In this document: positions 34,961 to 47,689 of the stretch, in pieces | How the letters are laid out: every line of letters starts with the position of its first letter | How positions within the stretch are numbered: the first letter of the stretch is position 1 | Assembly: GCA_034440615.1 (NCBI GenBank) | Contig: JAOTOM010002665.1 | Coordinates: 1-64,000, forward strand | DNA from: Ashinkailepas kermadecensis | Lineage: Eukaryota > Arthropoda > Thecostraca > Neolepadidae | Length of the DNA stretch: 64,000 bases | Direction of reading: 5' to 3' | Translations under genes and position numbers: made by a program | Notes under the pieces: model-generated | Seen by the model: only the letters and a program-made list of their open reading frames with translations | The model's database searches: none | What the model was told of the DNA's origin: nothing

Positions 34961-35520
34961 AAGCGACGAAGGGTGATTGTGAAATCCGAGATCATCACTT
35001 GTAATGAGAAAAGTAAAAGAAATGTTTTCACAATATGCAATACATTTCTGTCTCAATAGCAGCATATCAAAAATGCACCATAATATTCCACCGACAACAC
35101 TGAAGGCTTTTTATCACCGCCCATCACTGTAATATCAACCTTCCGACGTTTCAAATCCCACATTCTGGAACCGAAAAGACGGACCTCATTGACTGAGGAA
35201 GCGCATTCGTCTTGAACTGATTGAGAACAAATTTGGCGTTGACGCTTCCATTGACACATGCTGATCATGGAATGAATCGCATTGGATCAGAGCCGTTTAC
35301 ATCGGTGTAATAGAATAAAGTAACAGAATTACACAATGCAATGCAATGCAATACAATAATGTGTTGCAGTACAGTATTATAATGCAATGCAATGTAATGA
35401 TCTACAGATCTGCAGATTATCCCATACATTGTGAGATTCCAAGTTCAGACTGATGATCTGTCACTGGGATAATATTAATCAACACAATCTGTATCAGCGC
35501 ACACACTAAAACGTCCCACT

Positions 35521-36860
35521 TCACCAAACTTCCATTAACACACGCCCCGCAACGGAAAGCAGTTCATGAACTATAACGGTGCTGTGGGTAAATGGTGCGA
35601 ACTTGTGGTACCCATGTGTTCCCTGCACCGTGATGGCTTTCGAGAAGCGCTCGGTGAGGTGGGTCGTGACGTCCATTGCCTCCGGTTTTGATGTACATCT
35701 GAATTTGATGCAGCTGGCTAGCTTGTGCGACAGATACTCCCAAACATGCCCTCCGCCATCAGTATCTGGTTGTTCATCGGGCGCTTGAGGATCTCTTGAG
35801 CCGCGGCACGCTTGGCTGTGCCCCAGATTCCGTCGCAAGCGCCCTTGCCATGAGATGTGACAAAACAACCACTCACAGGATACTTCAAAATCTGTCTGAT
35901 GGTGACACATTGACGAAGTCATGCTTATTCGTATACTGCCGTCTGTGAAATAAATATGTTTGAGGTCAGGTACTGCGGTTCGAATTTCTAGGATAAGCCG
36001 TTGCAGGAACGCATGCACCATGCCGGTGTTGTGCTTTGTGCCGTCAGATATATAACAGTAGCTCTGATGGCACAGTACCTCGTCCTCACGCCAGTACACT
36101 ACAAACGGGTGCACCGTACACTGGGACGAATCTCAGTGGAAGCCTTGAGCTGCATCCTGCACCACAAATGAATAATTTCCAGCAAAATCGTACTAGACAA
36201 TCACTTCGCCTCCTTGACAATAACCTTTTCGAAAGTGAAGTGCTGAGCTTGTTTGTCAGCAACAAAGTGGTGTCTGGTCAGCCTCACGGTTTGCTGGCTC
36301 AAATAACGCATGCTTGCTCTTGCATGCAGGCTCTTTGTTCGAGACTATTTCTGCGAGTGTACAGCGATGCGTACTCATTCACTGTTTGTACCTAATCTCA
36401 TCATCCATGTCATCATCTGGGGTCATCACCTTCACTCTCTTCTCCTGATTTGTTCGCGAGGACAATCCTCAGAAAGTTCATCATCATCACCCAGCTTCAC
36501 CAGGACAGTCCTCACAGTTGTGCATCATGCAATCACAGTGTTTCGCGCCACATACAGCGTGGTCGAGGAGGTTACGGTATTTGAGACCGGGAAGGCCGAG
36601 AGCGGATATGAGCAGTTTTGGGTTTTGATGATAAGTTCACACGCACACCGACTACGTCCCACTGCTGTCTGCCAAGACCCAATGCTTCGGGCGAAGGGCA
36701 GCAAAGGTTAAGATGCCGGTGCGAGGGTTTTCAGAGTTCTGCTGGTACAGATCATATTTATCACACAAATTTCCCAAGGCAAGCCTTTTCTGAACTCTAC
36801 TTTTGGGTTCATTAACCTGTCGCACCGTGACACGGTCGGACTTGCCGAGACACATCCGGC
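35521..36860 (-). pseudogene. Frameshifted transposon-type gene (FTDG / CHHQTDF / SHGKGACDG family)
   Basis: The minus-strand segments are in order but in different frames. Near 36652-36855 there is RVQKRLALGNLCDKY then FAALRPKHWVLADSSGT. Near 36490-36600 there is LPGLKYRNLLDHAV, CDCM and NCEDCPGE. An ORF at 36114-35521 has HPFVVYWREDE, SYCYISDGTKHNT, HIYFTDGS and CHHQTDFEVSCEW. SHGKGACDGIWGTAKRA lies in another frame at about 35785-35857, and VTTHLTERFSKA is back in the ORF frame. I know this arrangement from a high-copy invertebrate protein family that behaves like a mobile-element gene; its enzymatic role is unknown to me. At least two frameshifts and an internal loss after FTDG indicate a decayed copy. 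Confidence 0.65.
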
Positions 36861-36869
36861 TGATCTGGT

Positions 36870-39370
36870 CCGACTCATAAAATAGCTTTACACCTTGACT
36901 ACGTCCGACACCCTCCGAAATTTACCATCTTCACAGGCCACAAGTTCAGCGAGAGTGAGCAGTGAGCACTGGGCACCCAAACACGGTGCCACTCCTTGTT
37001 TGTGCCCTTCCTGATATTTCAGTACATTGGCAGATTTTTATTTTCGCGAGGAAATAAATGGTTGTGCGAATGGTGTTCCGGATAACGGGATGGATTGTTA
37101 TATTGTGGATGCTTCTCTCTCCTTGTAATTCATGGTAAGGTATAACTCATAAATCATCTACTACCACAAGTTCGAAACATTTCTGTCATTTTGTTGAACC
37201 CTTTACCTCACGAGTTATAAAACTTGTGCAACACAACATTTAAGATCAGATGGCTTACATTATCATATAAATTATCCAAAGGTATGCCAAAATCGAGCGT
37301 CATCGCACAACACGTTCGACGGCTATCCCGAAAAAAAAGCTCAGATGGGGAAAATTCACCGCCCTCGGCCTGGCAGTTCTAGGGCTAGAAGAAGCGATTG
37401 TATTGGTCGCGGTGAAATTGGCAACAAGGTGGCGCCACTTTCAGTCTATGTGATCCGCCATGATCGAGACATAGCCGTTGAGCAAGAAAGTCACGACATA
37501 GCTTGAACAGAGAGCTTGTGAAGTGAATCGTTGGTGATATTTCTATCACATTCGACCGTTCCGATGATAATGGAAGTCAGTTTCAGAATGACAGCAAATC
37601 GATTATTATATCACCGAGGAGCTATTCATAGGCATGCCGGCTTATTATGTCCAAAGTGTGCCTCACACCAGCTGTGACATTGCCTTTCGTTGGCAGTCAT
37701 TCACAAACCTCTGAATAATGCAATAACAGTTGTGAGGAGCTCTCGCCCACAACTTCCAGAGACGTCAGCCCCGAGGCACCTGCACGTCTGCAGAATGGTC
37801 GCCAAAGCTTGCCGCGCTGCTGCAGAATGGTCCGCGGCTGCTGGCATATGCTGTAAGCATAGACATCATCAAATGAGTGGTCTCTTTAGCTTAGAGCTCA
37901 TGCTGATATGAACACTTGGCAGATATTAAAACAATTCAAATTAACAGTTTGGAATTTGGCCTGCATACTGCTTGAAATATTGTTGGTACCGACGAATATC
38001 CAGCTTCTTTGATATGCGTTGTTTGGCATGTTTGGCATGCTCGTAGCACGGCTAATGGAAATTATACGAGGCTTTGCTGGCGGTAGATACAGTGCTTCAG
38101 AAGTAAACGGGAAACCCTGCTAGTTTTCCTTCTGATAAATTTGATATGTCTATGCAGTCTCCAGCTTGATCGACATGTTGCCTGTAGCATTGACCTGTTC
38201 GTGGACAATTATGCTTGCTAATTATCTTTTCAATTAGGTATTTTCATAGTTATTGTGTCAACCATTGCACTCAATGTACATTTGATACAGGCCAATACTG
38301 GTGTGGGTCGTCTGAAACAATGTATGCACTTGCACATGAGAATCCCTATTAAACATGGCATTCATGATTGCGTAATTGAAGGTGAAAAATAAGCTTCATC
38401 CCTGAGCTGAAATAACCAATCGAAGGTGAAAAATAACCCTCCCGGCTGGGCTTCTAACCCGACAATTTGTTACTTCTTGAAGCCATGGTTGATGGTTTTT
38501 GTTCCTTTTTTCTTCGCCAGCTTCCGAGGTAATTGGAACTCAAGCACACGATATCTCACAGAGTCACAGGAACAGTATCCACTGTTTGCGCATGCTCGCC
38601 TTAATCTACTAAAAGTTGACCACTACATGATGCTCTGCTCCTACAAAATGCTCTTGTGATATTGACACGTGTATGCGGTCGCATACTGGACAGCTGTACT
38701 CTGAGACACTTATTATGCTAAGCCGATAACTTTCCTAACGACTTGAAATCAAGCCTGCAGTGGGGTGACTAGTAATCTCTGACGTGCAGTCCAATTTGGT
38801 GAGTTGTTATCATCGTGCGCTCGTAACTTCGCCGGTACTGCTCAAGCTTATTTTTAGCGGTGGGCGATATTCTAAAAGTTGTGTATCGGATCTAAGCATC
38901 GGGAATGAAATAAGACTTCAAATGATCGCACATTTTGAACATATAGTGACCTCGCTTTGACATCGAGTGGCCGATAATGATCTAATATGCAATGCATGCG
39001 TCTGTCTCAACCACCAGATGTCATTCCCTTGTGTCCTCGGTAACCAGCCGCGCTGGGTTGCTACCACGGACTTCTCAATCCAATACAGTACGTACATCAT
39101 ATGTTCGTTGAGACACACGATGCGCTTTCATGCACATCCTGCAAAACACGACCCCACCTCAGGATTAGGCGATACCGGACGGCTGTGTTGCAAATATGGC
39201 GTCGTGGTCCCACCCGGCGTGGAATGATGTTGCATGCGATGATACCAAAGCTGCCGTGCAACCACGGCTATGAGATCTGTTCGCCAACACTGGCCGTGAT
39301 GATCCGAGTCTGTCACAGGCGATGCCACGCTTGTGGACGGTCGAAATGCAGCTCTCCTTCTGCACACCGT
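36870..39370. other. No recognisable gene
   Basis: AT-balanced intergenic sequence with short ORFs only. No RNA gene or clear repeat was recognised. Confidence 0.5.
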
Positions 39371-39374
39371 GCGT

Positions 39375-39800
39375 TTGTGGACCGCCCTTTTGCAGCTGTT
39401 CGTTTATGGCTGCCAGTTTGTAGACTGTCCGTGTGGAGGTGTCCGTTTGTAGACCTTCCGTTTGCTCTTGTCCGTTTGTAGACCGTACGTGTGGAGCTGT
39501 CCGTTTGTAGACCTTCCGTTTGCTCTTGTCCGTTTGTAGACCGTACGTGTGGAGCTGTCCGTTTGTAGACCTTCCGTTTGCTCTTGTCCGTTTGTAGACT
39601 GACTGTGTGGAGGTGTCCGTTTGTAGACCTTCCGTTTGCTCTTGTCCGTTTGTAGACCGTACGTGTGGAGCTGTCCGTTTGTAGACCTTCCGTTTGCTCT
39701 TGTCCGTTTGTAGACCGTACGTGTGGAGCTGTCCGTTTGTAGACCGTCCGTTTGTTGTTGTCCGTTTGTAGACTGTCAGTGTGGAAGTGCCCGTTTTAGA
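39375..39800. repeat. 29-bp minisatellite arranged as 58-bp dimers
   Basis: Units GTCCGTTTGTAGACC... alternate between a CTTCCGTTTGCTCTT and a GTACGTGTGGAGCT half, giving a 58-bp higher-order repeat. The minus strand is open through it (YKRT/STNGQ/LQTD readings in rotating frames). Confidence 0.9.
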
Positions 39801-40156
39801 CAATCCATTTGCTGTATATAGTATTGCATTTGGTGCAGATAGTACTCATTGTACTCGTTCACTTGCCTGCTCAACTTAGTAACAGACAATCCCTCATACA
39901 GCTATGCTATGCTTACAGCTATGCTAAGCTACTCATGCCATCTAGAGATCGTCTGGCTCCAAAGTCAGTGGCTAACTTGCGGTGGCTGTTGTTCCGGTTT
40001 GAGTGCGGCGGCTCTGGCAGATGTCGGACTATCTGGCTCTGGCTGTCTGTCTGGCTCTGGTAGCTCTGGCAGATGTCGGCGGCTCTGGCAGATGTCGGCG
40101 GCTCTGGCAGATGTCGGACTATCTCAGGCTGGTGAGCACGCTCGGCGGCGGGACAT

Positions 40157-40950
40157 GACGAGCAGCTGGTGCGGTCAGCTGGCGCGGTCAGCTGGTGCGG
40201 TCAGCTGGTGCGGTCAGCTGGTGCGGTCAGCTGGTGCGGTCAGCTGGTGCGGTCAGCTGGTGCGGTCAGCTGGCGCGGTCAGCTGGTGCGGTCAGCTGGT
40301 GCGGTCAGCTGGTGCGGTCAGCTGGTGCGGTCAGCTGGTGCGGTCAGCTGGTTTTTTTTTCGTAGCTGGCTTCGGTCAGCTGGTGCGGTCAGCTGGTGCG
40401 GTCAGCTGGTGCGGTCAGCTGGTGCGGTCAGCTGGTGCGGTCAGCTGGTGCGGTCAGCTGGTGCGGTCAGCTGGTGCGGTCAGCTGGTGCGGTCAGCTGG
40501 TGCGGTCAGCTGGTGCGGTCAGCTGGTGCGGTCAGCTGGTGCGGTCAGCTGGTGCGGTCAGCTGGTGCGGTCAGCTGGTGCGGTCAGCTGGTGCGGTCAG
40601 CTGGTGCGGTCAGCTGGTGCGGTCAGCTGGTGCGGTCAGCTGGTGCGGTCAGCTGGTGCGGTCAGCTGGTGCGGTCAGCTGGTGCGGTCAGCTGGTGCGG
40701 TCAGCTGGTGCGGTCAGCTGGTGCGGTCAGCTGGTGCGGTCAGCTGGTGCGGTCAGCTGGTGCGGTCAGCTGGTGCGGTCAGCTGGTGCGGTCAGCTGGT
40801 GCGGTCAGCTGGTGCGGTCAGCTGGTGCGGTCAGCTGGTGCGGTCAGCTGGTGCGGTCAGCTGGTGCGGTCAGCTGGTGCGGTCAGCTGGTGCGGTCAGC
40901 TGGTGCGGTCAGCTGGTGCGGTCAGCTGGTGCGGTCAGCTGGTGCGGTTG
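40157..40950. repeat. 13-bp minisatellite (GTCAGCTGGTGCG), about 60 copies
   Basis: Nearly exact 13-bp units, each with a CAGCTG palindrome, interrupted once at about 40351-40374 by a T run and CGTAGCTGGCTTCG. The 39-bp frame cycle produces long artefactual ORFs. Confidence 0.98.
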
Positions 40951-40984
40951 TCGGTCAGCAGGTGCGGCCCGCTGGTGCGGTCTG

Positions 40985-41745
40985 GCGGCATGGCTCGGCG
41001 GCCAGCTCGGTCAGCTCGTGCGGCCCGCTGATCTGCGGTACTGGTGCGGTCATGGCTCGGCGGCGGTCCTCTCGTCCGTCGGCCCGCTGATCTCCGGTAC
41101 TGGCGGCATGGTGCGGCGTGCGGTTCCTCTCCCGTCGGCCCGCTGATCTCCGGTCTGGCGGCATGGCTCGGCGGCGGCCTCTCTCCCGTCGGCCCGCTGA
41201 TCTCCGGTCTGGCGGCATGGCTCGGCGGCGGCCTCTCTCCCGTCGGCCCGCTGATCTCCGGTCTGGCGGCATGGCTCGGCGGCGGCCTCTCTCCCGTCGG
41301 CCCGCTGATCTCCGGTCTGGCGGCATGGCTCGGCGGCGGCCTCTCTCCCGTCGGCCCGCTGATCTCCGGTCTGGCGGCATGGCTCGGCGGCGGCCTCTCT
41401 CCCGTCGGCCCGCTGATCTCCGGTCTGGCGGCATGGCTCGGCGGCGGCCTCTCTCCCGTCGGCCCGCTGATCTCCGGTCTGGCGGCATGGCTCGGCGGCG
41501 GCCTCTCTCCCGTCGGCCCGCTGATCTCCGGTCTGGCGGCATGGCTCGGCGGCGGCCTCTCTCCCGTCGGCCCGCTGATCTCCGGTCTGGCGGCATGGCT
41601 CGGCGGCGGCCTCTCTCTCTCGTCGGCCCGCTGATCTCCGGTCTGGCGGCATGGCTCGGCGGCGGCCTCTCTCCCGTCGGCCCGCTGATCTCTGGTCTGG
41701 CGGCATGGCTCGGCGGCGGCCTCTCTCCCGTCGGCGCAGTGTAGC
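40985..41745. repeat. 54-bp minisatellite, about 12-13 copies
   Basis: Units GCATGGCTCGGCGGCGGCCT..., 54 bp, highly identical, more diverged at the left edge. Being divisible by three, it stays open on both strands. I see no flanking exon, and the ORFs are most likely artefacts. Confidence 0.95.
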
Positions 41746-41978
41746 GCCCTGTCCGTGGGTGGAAAATGAAGCATTGCGCAGGCGCTGCAGCGACGTAAAC
41801 TGCCTGCTTCTGCCGCCGTGCAACGCCAGCTGTATCGTTTGGCACAACCAACTCGGCAAGTTGCAGCGCCAGTTTGGCTCGTGACCCTACGCATAAGCAC
41901 GTGTCATAGTTTTGCATTTTCAAACTGAGTACACTCCAATGCTAAGTTGATATCGGTGGCCAGCTGCCACGGCATCGC

Positions 41979-43118
41979 TATGCAGTCACTGGCGGATCTA
42001 GCCCACCGGTTTGGGGGGCAACTTTCGGTTTTCGGCGTCAGCCCCCCACCCCCCCCCCCTCCCCAGTGGCGCACTTAGGAATTGCATCAGGGGAGGGGAC
42101 GAGCGGATTTGGAGGGTGCCCATTCTCCCACTATTTTTGGTTAAAAGCATCGGATTTCTACCACTATTTGTCAAAGGGGCTAATTGTTTACAATAATAAT
42201 TAATGACAACATAATTTCCTGTGTAGGGGCCCCAGCCTACCCCCACCGTTTCTAAGTTACCGGATTTTTGTTCTTGTTTACCAAAACGTTCACGTTCACG
42301 TTCAACGTATACCAGCTATATAATAATCATGAAGCAGATATTGATATCAATATTGAATTTAATGGAATTGCTATTTTGCATCAAATTCCAGTAAAATATC
42401 TTGGTGTATACATAGATGAAAATTTGAATTTTGCATCCCATATCAGCAGTGTCTCAAACATACTAAGTCGCAACATGGGAGTGATATCAAAAATAAAATA
42501 TCTTCTAGGCAAAAATCACCTCCTAAAATTGTATAATGCATTAATTATCCCATATATCAACTATTGCTGTTTTCTCTGGGGTACAAACTATGCTAAGCAG
42601 ACACACAAATTATCCTTACTTCAGAAAAGAATGATGCGTATTATTGAGGGTGTATTTCCCCCTCAGAGTGCAAATCCTATCTTTAAGAAGTACAAAATAT
42701 TAAAAGTCTAAGATATAGCAAAACTTCAAATGTTGCGTATTATGCAAAAAATCATTTATAATCAGCTACCTCATTCTATTAGACCCCTTTCCACAGAATC
42801 GCTAAATACCCCATATTCCACAAGATTACGAAACCACTTCCAACACAGTTATTCAAACAAAAATTATCGTCTCTTCACCATTGAATGCTTTGGACCCAAG
42901 TTTTGGAATACTATCATAGCAAAACATTTTCTGCATACAGAGATACCAAATTCTAAGAATTTTCTAAAACATTACATTAAGACATACTTCTTGAGCAGAT
43001 ATTAACTGACTTGAATATTCACTACACCTGTTGGATACTAGGGGAGTACACATGCGTATGTATGTGTGTTTGTGTGTGTGCATGTCCTTGTGTGTATGTG
43101 TGTGTAGGGGTGCTGGCA

Positions 43119-43149
<31 letters not shown>

Positions 43150-43947
43150 TGTGTGTGTGCTTAACTATATATAAAAGTTGAAAACACCCAACCATAGTTC
43201 CTCCCACACTCCACCCAGCAACAAGCCTATGCTTAGCTGGATGGAGTTGTGGGAGGAGCCAAAGTAAAAAAATGAATTTGAAATTAGGAGTGCTCACTAT
43301 CATCTGTCCACAAACCAGCTACTAACAATATATTTTGGACCTTAACTTCTTGTTGGGATGGATCTAGGGCCAGTCATATACCACCTTTGGGTATGACTAC
43401 TTACAGCATTCTTTATTATTAGTTTTATTGCTCTAATACCGGGTGCTTCGTATGCTCATTTATTTGTTTTCCATCTCTTAGCTGATAGTGCAGCGACTTT
43501 ACTGTTTATTTTAGGGTATTAACGTAAGGTGCTTGCAGTCGTTGGGTAATAGGAGCTCCTGGTCACCTGATCTTGGGTGCCGGACTTTAAAAAAAAAACG
43601 TCTTGTACCACGTCAACGTTCGTGCACGTGTACACAACACTGGCAGATCCGATTTTGTCAACTCTTGCTGTAAGCAGAACTTGAGCAGCATGGAACCCTC
43701 GATGCGTGTCAGAATGTACTATGCTACCATATTGGCTTCTAAAAAATTATAAGAATGCCTTTAAAATTGGAGCTTCTTTCGTCCAGACGCTATTTTTTAA
43801 CCTCGGCAAAGGTTATTGCATTTTAATTTAGATTTCTTCTGTTGGTTTCGGGGGGGGAGCAAAAGACACTATGTCCCCCCCCCCTTTAAGCGCTTCGGGG
43901 GGCCATGGCCGGAATGGCCCCTCCCTGGATCCGCTAGTGTATGCAGT
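41979..43947. mobile_element. hAT-like element (41987-43939) with perfect 8-bp target duplication and nested LINE
   Basis: Left end CACTGGCGGATCTAG and right end (reverse complement) CACTAGCGGATCCAG match at 13 of 15. Both are flanked by TATGCAGT (41979-41986 and 43940-43947). The interior has C/G homopolymer runs near each end, a LINE fragment, and CAGTGGCGCACTTAGG at about 42064, which may be the end of another nested element. Confidence 0.8.
42268..43007 (+). mobile_element. Non-LTR retrotransposon RT C-terminal fragment with one in-frame stop
   Basis: One frame reads VKYLGVYIDENLNFASHIS then LKLYNALIIPYINYCCFLWG, LLQKRMMRIIEG and FGPKFWNTI, the thumb and C-terminal region of a LINE reverse transcriptase. 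A TAA at about 42709 breaks it; the same frame continues to a stop at about 43005. The 5' part is missing. It is followed by a (TG)n tract at about 43055-43160 and a hairpin (CTCCCACACTCCACCCAGC...) at about 43200-43255. Confidence 0.8.
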
Positions 43948-44274
43948 ATACGCCCAAACAGATCTGTCTCGTGCCGGACACATTTGCCCGCCGTGCATAG
44001 GTGTAGGAGCAGGGTGGGTGGCATGCACCCCTCCCTCCCTCCCACACCCTTGTCATGAAAGCTTAACATTAATGCTATGGCGATGCATGGTAAGAATCAA
44101 CTACAAAAGAGGTTTTACTCCCACTCCCCACCACCACCACCACCACCCCCACACACACACACCATTTGAGAAGTTTCTACGCTTGCTGCCATCTGAGCGC
44201 GCCATGCCCGCGTGTTGGCTCTGACGTCGAACGGCGGAACACTGCGGATCCAGCTGCGCGGCGTGCCAGTGTGC

Positions 44275-44400
44275 TCGCGATGTACACACACCGCCACACG
44301 TGACTGATGACTGATGCGGGCATCTCCACACCGGACTGGCTCGCAGTGCGCGCGCGATGTACACACACCGCCACATGTGACTGATGGCTCGCAGTGCAAT
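44275..44400. repeat. Two-copy tandem repeat of about 75-80 bp
   Basis: CGCGATGTACACACACCGCC and GTGACTGATG occur twice, at about 44276 and 44352. The flanking 43950-44270 and 44400-44880 show no gene. Confidence 0.75.
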
Positions 44401-44884
44401 GTTTCAGCAGCACTCGTGCGCAACAGCGCCATCTTTTTGGTGAAGCGGCGGCAGCAGTAGAGATGTGAGTTCAAATTCCTGCCACCAGGGTGCACCTTTG
44501 CACCGTCCAGAGTTCACTTCTTCTTCGCTATAACTCGCTGACAATTGTGTTGAGTACCAAGTAGTTCTTGCATTTTGTATTATAGCATGCAAAAGATGAA
44601 GATGAGTGATGCAGATGATGGCCTGATTTGTTCGTGTCAGACCTCTGACATGTTAACTGATGGGAATTTCCCCCGCAGTGTTGTGACTTGCTGACCGCAG
44701 TCAGGCCTCGGCCCCCATTGTTCACCATTGCTGCGGAGGCAAAGGCCCTTCATCTGTGCCATGATTGGGCCTCAACCGCAAGAACTACATGATGCATTTT
44801 TGATCAAGCACAATTATATAAGGAGGTTAATACTACGAAATGTTGTAGGATATATTTACCTGCTTCAACAAAACACTCGTTGGC

Positions 44885-45350
44885 TTAAGGACATAAAGAC
44901 ATAAAGACATAAAGATCAGTGCAACTATGAGCCACAAGGGTCCTTCTTGGTTGCACTCTGTACACTGAACCAGTTGTCCATCAAATGTGTTGATCAACTC
45001 TCCCTGGAATACAGAAAAGCAAGCCCCTATTCTTATAATGATTGTCTATGCTGTTCTTAAAGATGTTCGTGTGTTGCTACTGACAATGGTTTCTGGCAGC
45101 TGGTTCCAGTGTTCTACTACCCTGTTGGTGAAGAAGGACTGTCTTAACCTTGTCCCGCTGTGATTAACTTTAATTTTGAATTGATGACCTCTAATTGCAT
45201 CATTTCTGTTAAATTCAAACAGTTCCCTGAGATAACCCTGTTCCTGACCATGAACAAATTTAAAGACCTCGATGAATCTCCTCTCAGCCTTCTATATCTA
45301 AGTGAAAACATATTCATTTCTTGCTTCCCTCGCAGCCAACATTTGTTCAC
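44885..45350 (-). mobile_element. CR1-like LINE 3' end
   Basis: The minus strand reads RYRRLRGDSSRSLNLF, then after a frame change SFFTNRVVEHWNQLP, the C-terminus typical of CR1/L2-like LINEs. A 3' UTR follows, ending in three copies of TTTATGTC. Its 3' UTR matches the copy at the right edge of the window. Confidence 0.75.
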
Positions 45351-45687
45351 CGTGACACGGGTTTGGGCTCAAACGTCTCCTATATCCTTGCATGGTATCA
45401 CGTTTCTTCTAGATAGCTTGGCATGTCCCCAGGTACCGTCTGTAACCCACTGCTGGACGAAGCTCTATACTAGAGGCCTTGTCCGCTGCCAGCACCGCTT
45501 GGGAAGTTTGGCATCGCTAGTGCAGCGGTGGGCGCAGGTAACGGTGGGCATAGACATACAATCATGACCATGTGCGCAGTTGATTGCAGTACACGCCAGC
45601 AGCCGTTCCCATTGACCTGGGCTGACTTTGAGTCTGACGTCGCTTCACTGCTTTTTCTTGGGGTGGCTGCAACGGGTAATCCCTGTG

Positions 45688-46905
45688 CTTAAAGTCATAA
45701 AGTCATAACGTGTTAATGCTTTATAAGAGCCACAGTGGTTCATCTGGGTTAAGCCTGTCTAGAAAAGATACTAGAAAAGTACATGCTATCACCCCAATCA
45801 ATCCATTATCTCAAATTCCTAGGGAGCTATATATCCCAGCTTATTTAGCACCATTCACCTCATATTGCATCACACACTCCTCAACAATTGCAAACTCTTC
45901 CGATTGTGCGATTGTGCTACCATGGCCAATTTCATCAGTATCACATCCCGAAGGAGGGTGCTGAATCCATTGCTAGGTATACCCTACATAAAGTTATAAA
46001 GTTGTTAGACTTAATAAGAGACCCAAGGGCCCATCCAGTTAAGTCTGTAAATGGAAGATACCATAAGCCTGGTAAAAAATACCCACCCCAACCATCACCA
46101 CATACTAAAGAAACCATCCACCAACATCTCACACACCTATCAATGCCTATCTACTCTAGCTATCCAGCCCTATTCCCTTGAACCCTCTTAACACATGTGG
46201 ATTGAATGCCTTACCAATAATTTTCAAACTGCATCCATGCCTGCTTAAAGGGGTCTGTGTCATGCACACTTACTTAACATAAATCTCACCCCATCCATCA
46301 CAAATTAGAACTCAAAAACAAGATTTTCCGGTCTAAAAAATGTATCCGCCCTACTTTTAAATACATTCAATGAGGAACTCCCCACAGCATCAGCAGGCAG
46401 CCCATTACACTGATCAACAACCCTTTGACTGAAGACCTGCTCTCGCTTAACTGTCCTACACCTCAACTTGTCTAACCTGAATTGATGACCCCTATGTGAT
46501 ACTCTAAACTGAAAGCGTCATTCAAATTGACCTGATCTAGTCCTTTAACAATTTCGTACATTTCAATCATGTCCCCTCTTAATCTCCTATACTTGAGTGA
46601 GTACATATCTAATGCCACAAGCCTTTCTCCATATTCTAAGTTACCTATTCCACTCATGAGTCTAGTTGCTTTGTACTGCACTCTTTCTAACATATCCGTA
46701 TCTTTTTCTAGCTCCATTCTTGAACAGAATATTCGAAGTGGGGTCGCACATGTGCTAAGTACAGTTTTTTCATGACTTCATTGCTCTTATATATCACACT
46801 TCTATTAATTAATCCCAGCATTCTGGGTGCCCTGTTCCTAGCTGAGATACATTGTTTTTGGGGGGAGGGGGTGTGAACATGTATACAGAAATGAAGAAAA
46901 AACAT
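45688..46905 (-). mobile_element. CR1-like LINE, RT C-terminus plus complete 3' UTR
   Basis: On the minus strand LYLAHVRPHFEYSVQEWS continues in another frame as KDTDMLERVQYKATRLMSG and LKYRRLRGDMIEMYEIV. VFSQRVVDQCNGLPADAV and a stop near 46305 follow. The 3' UTR runs to tandem TTATGACT units at about 45688-45705. The 3' UTR is shared with 16690-17205. At least one frameshift; 5'-truncated. Confidence 0.8.
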
Positions 46906-47689
46906 TCAGCCCATCTTTTTATTGATGCATCTAAGCCTGCATTAGAAAATTGAAGCACAACGTCTGATATGCTGAAGTATTACGGTACTGACCGCACGGT
47001 TGTCCACTTCGTGCATTTTGTTTTTCAGTCTTTCAGTTCACTATTCTTCCTCTATATTCTTTCTTCCTCTATATTCTTCTTCTATATTCCTTCTTCCTCT
47101 ATGTTCTTCTGAGTTTCTATGCGGGCTAGGTCATCTTTTCAAACTATGCTGAAACTGAACTATTCGTTATAATTTGTGAAGCTGTTCTAAAGCACCGGCC
47201 GAGTGAATTCAGTATCGCCAAACGGGAAATGAATGCTTAAGAATGAGAGCGAAACCCGAGGGAGCCTACTCTCGCACAGCAGCTCAGCCGGGTGATCTGA
47301 AGGCGTAAGTGCTACCCAGTTCAGCCGGGGTGATCTGAAGGGGCAAGTGCTGTCGCCGGACAATTATCAATGGAGAAAATGATTATAAAAACAGCCCAGT
47401 GGGGAACAGTCTGCTACGCCCCCCTCCCCCCCCCCGCTCTTCCGCCGTAGCTAGGTTGCTGAGATCATACGACCTTCCAGCTTGACTTCGCACCGATCCA
47501 ACAATTACTCCATAACATAACTTTGCATTGCGTTTCAAAAAGTGCTATCTTCCCTTCGAGTGACACACACATACTAAGCCTTCATTCATCTAGATCTTCG
47601 GATAATATTTCCTGTGAGATGTACTCGCAATATTCCTACACAGACAAGTGCCTGAGTCTGCTCCTCTTCCTGTACTGCCGCATGGCCCG

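Noticed and set aside
40169..41923. ORFs of 200-400 codons across the 13-bp and 54-bp arrays on both strands
   Set aside because: Frames stay open only because the units lack stops; the amino acid pattern follows the repeat and there is no conserved flank.
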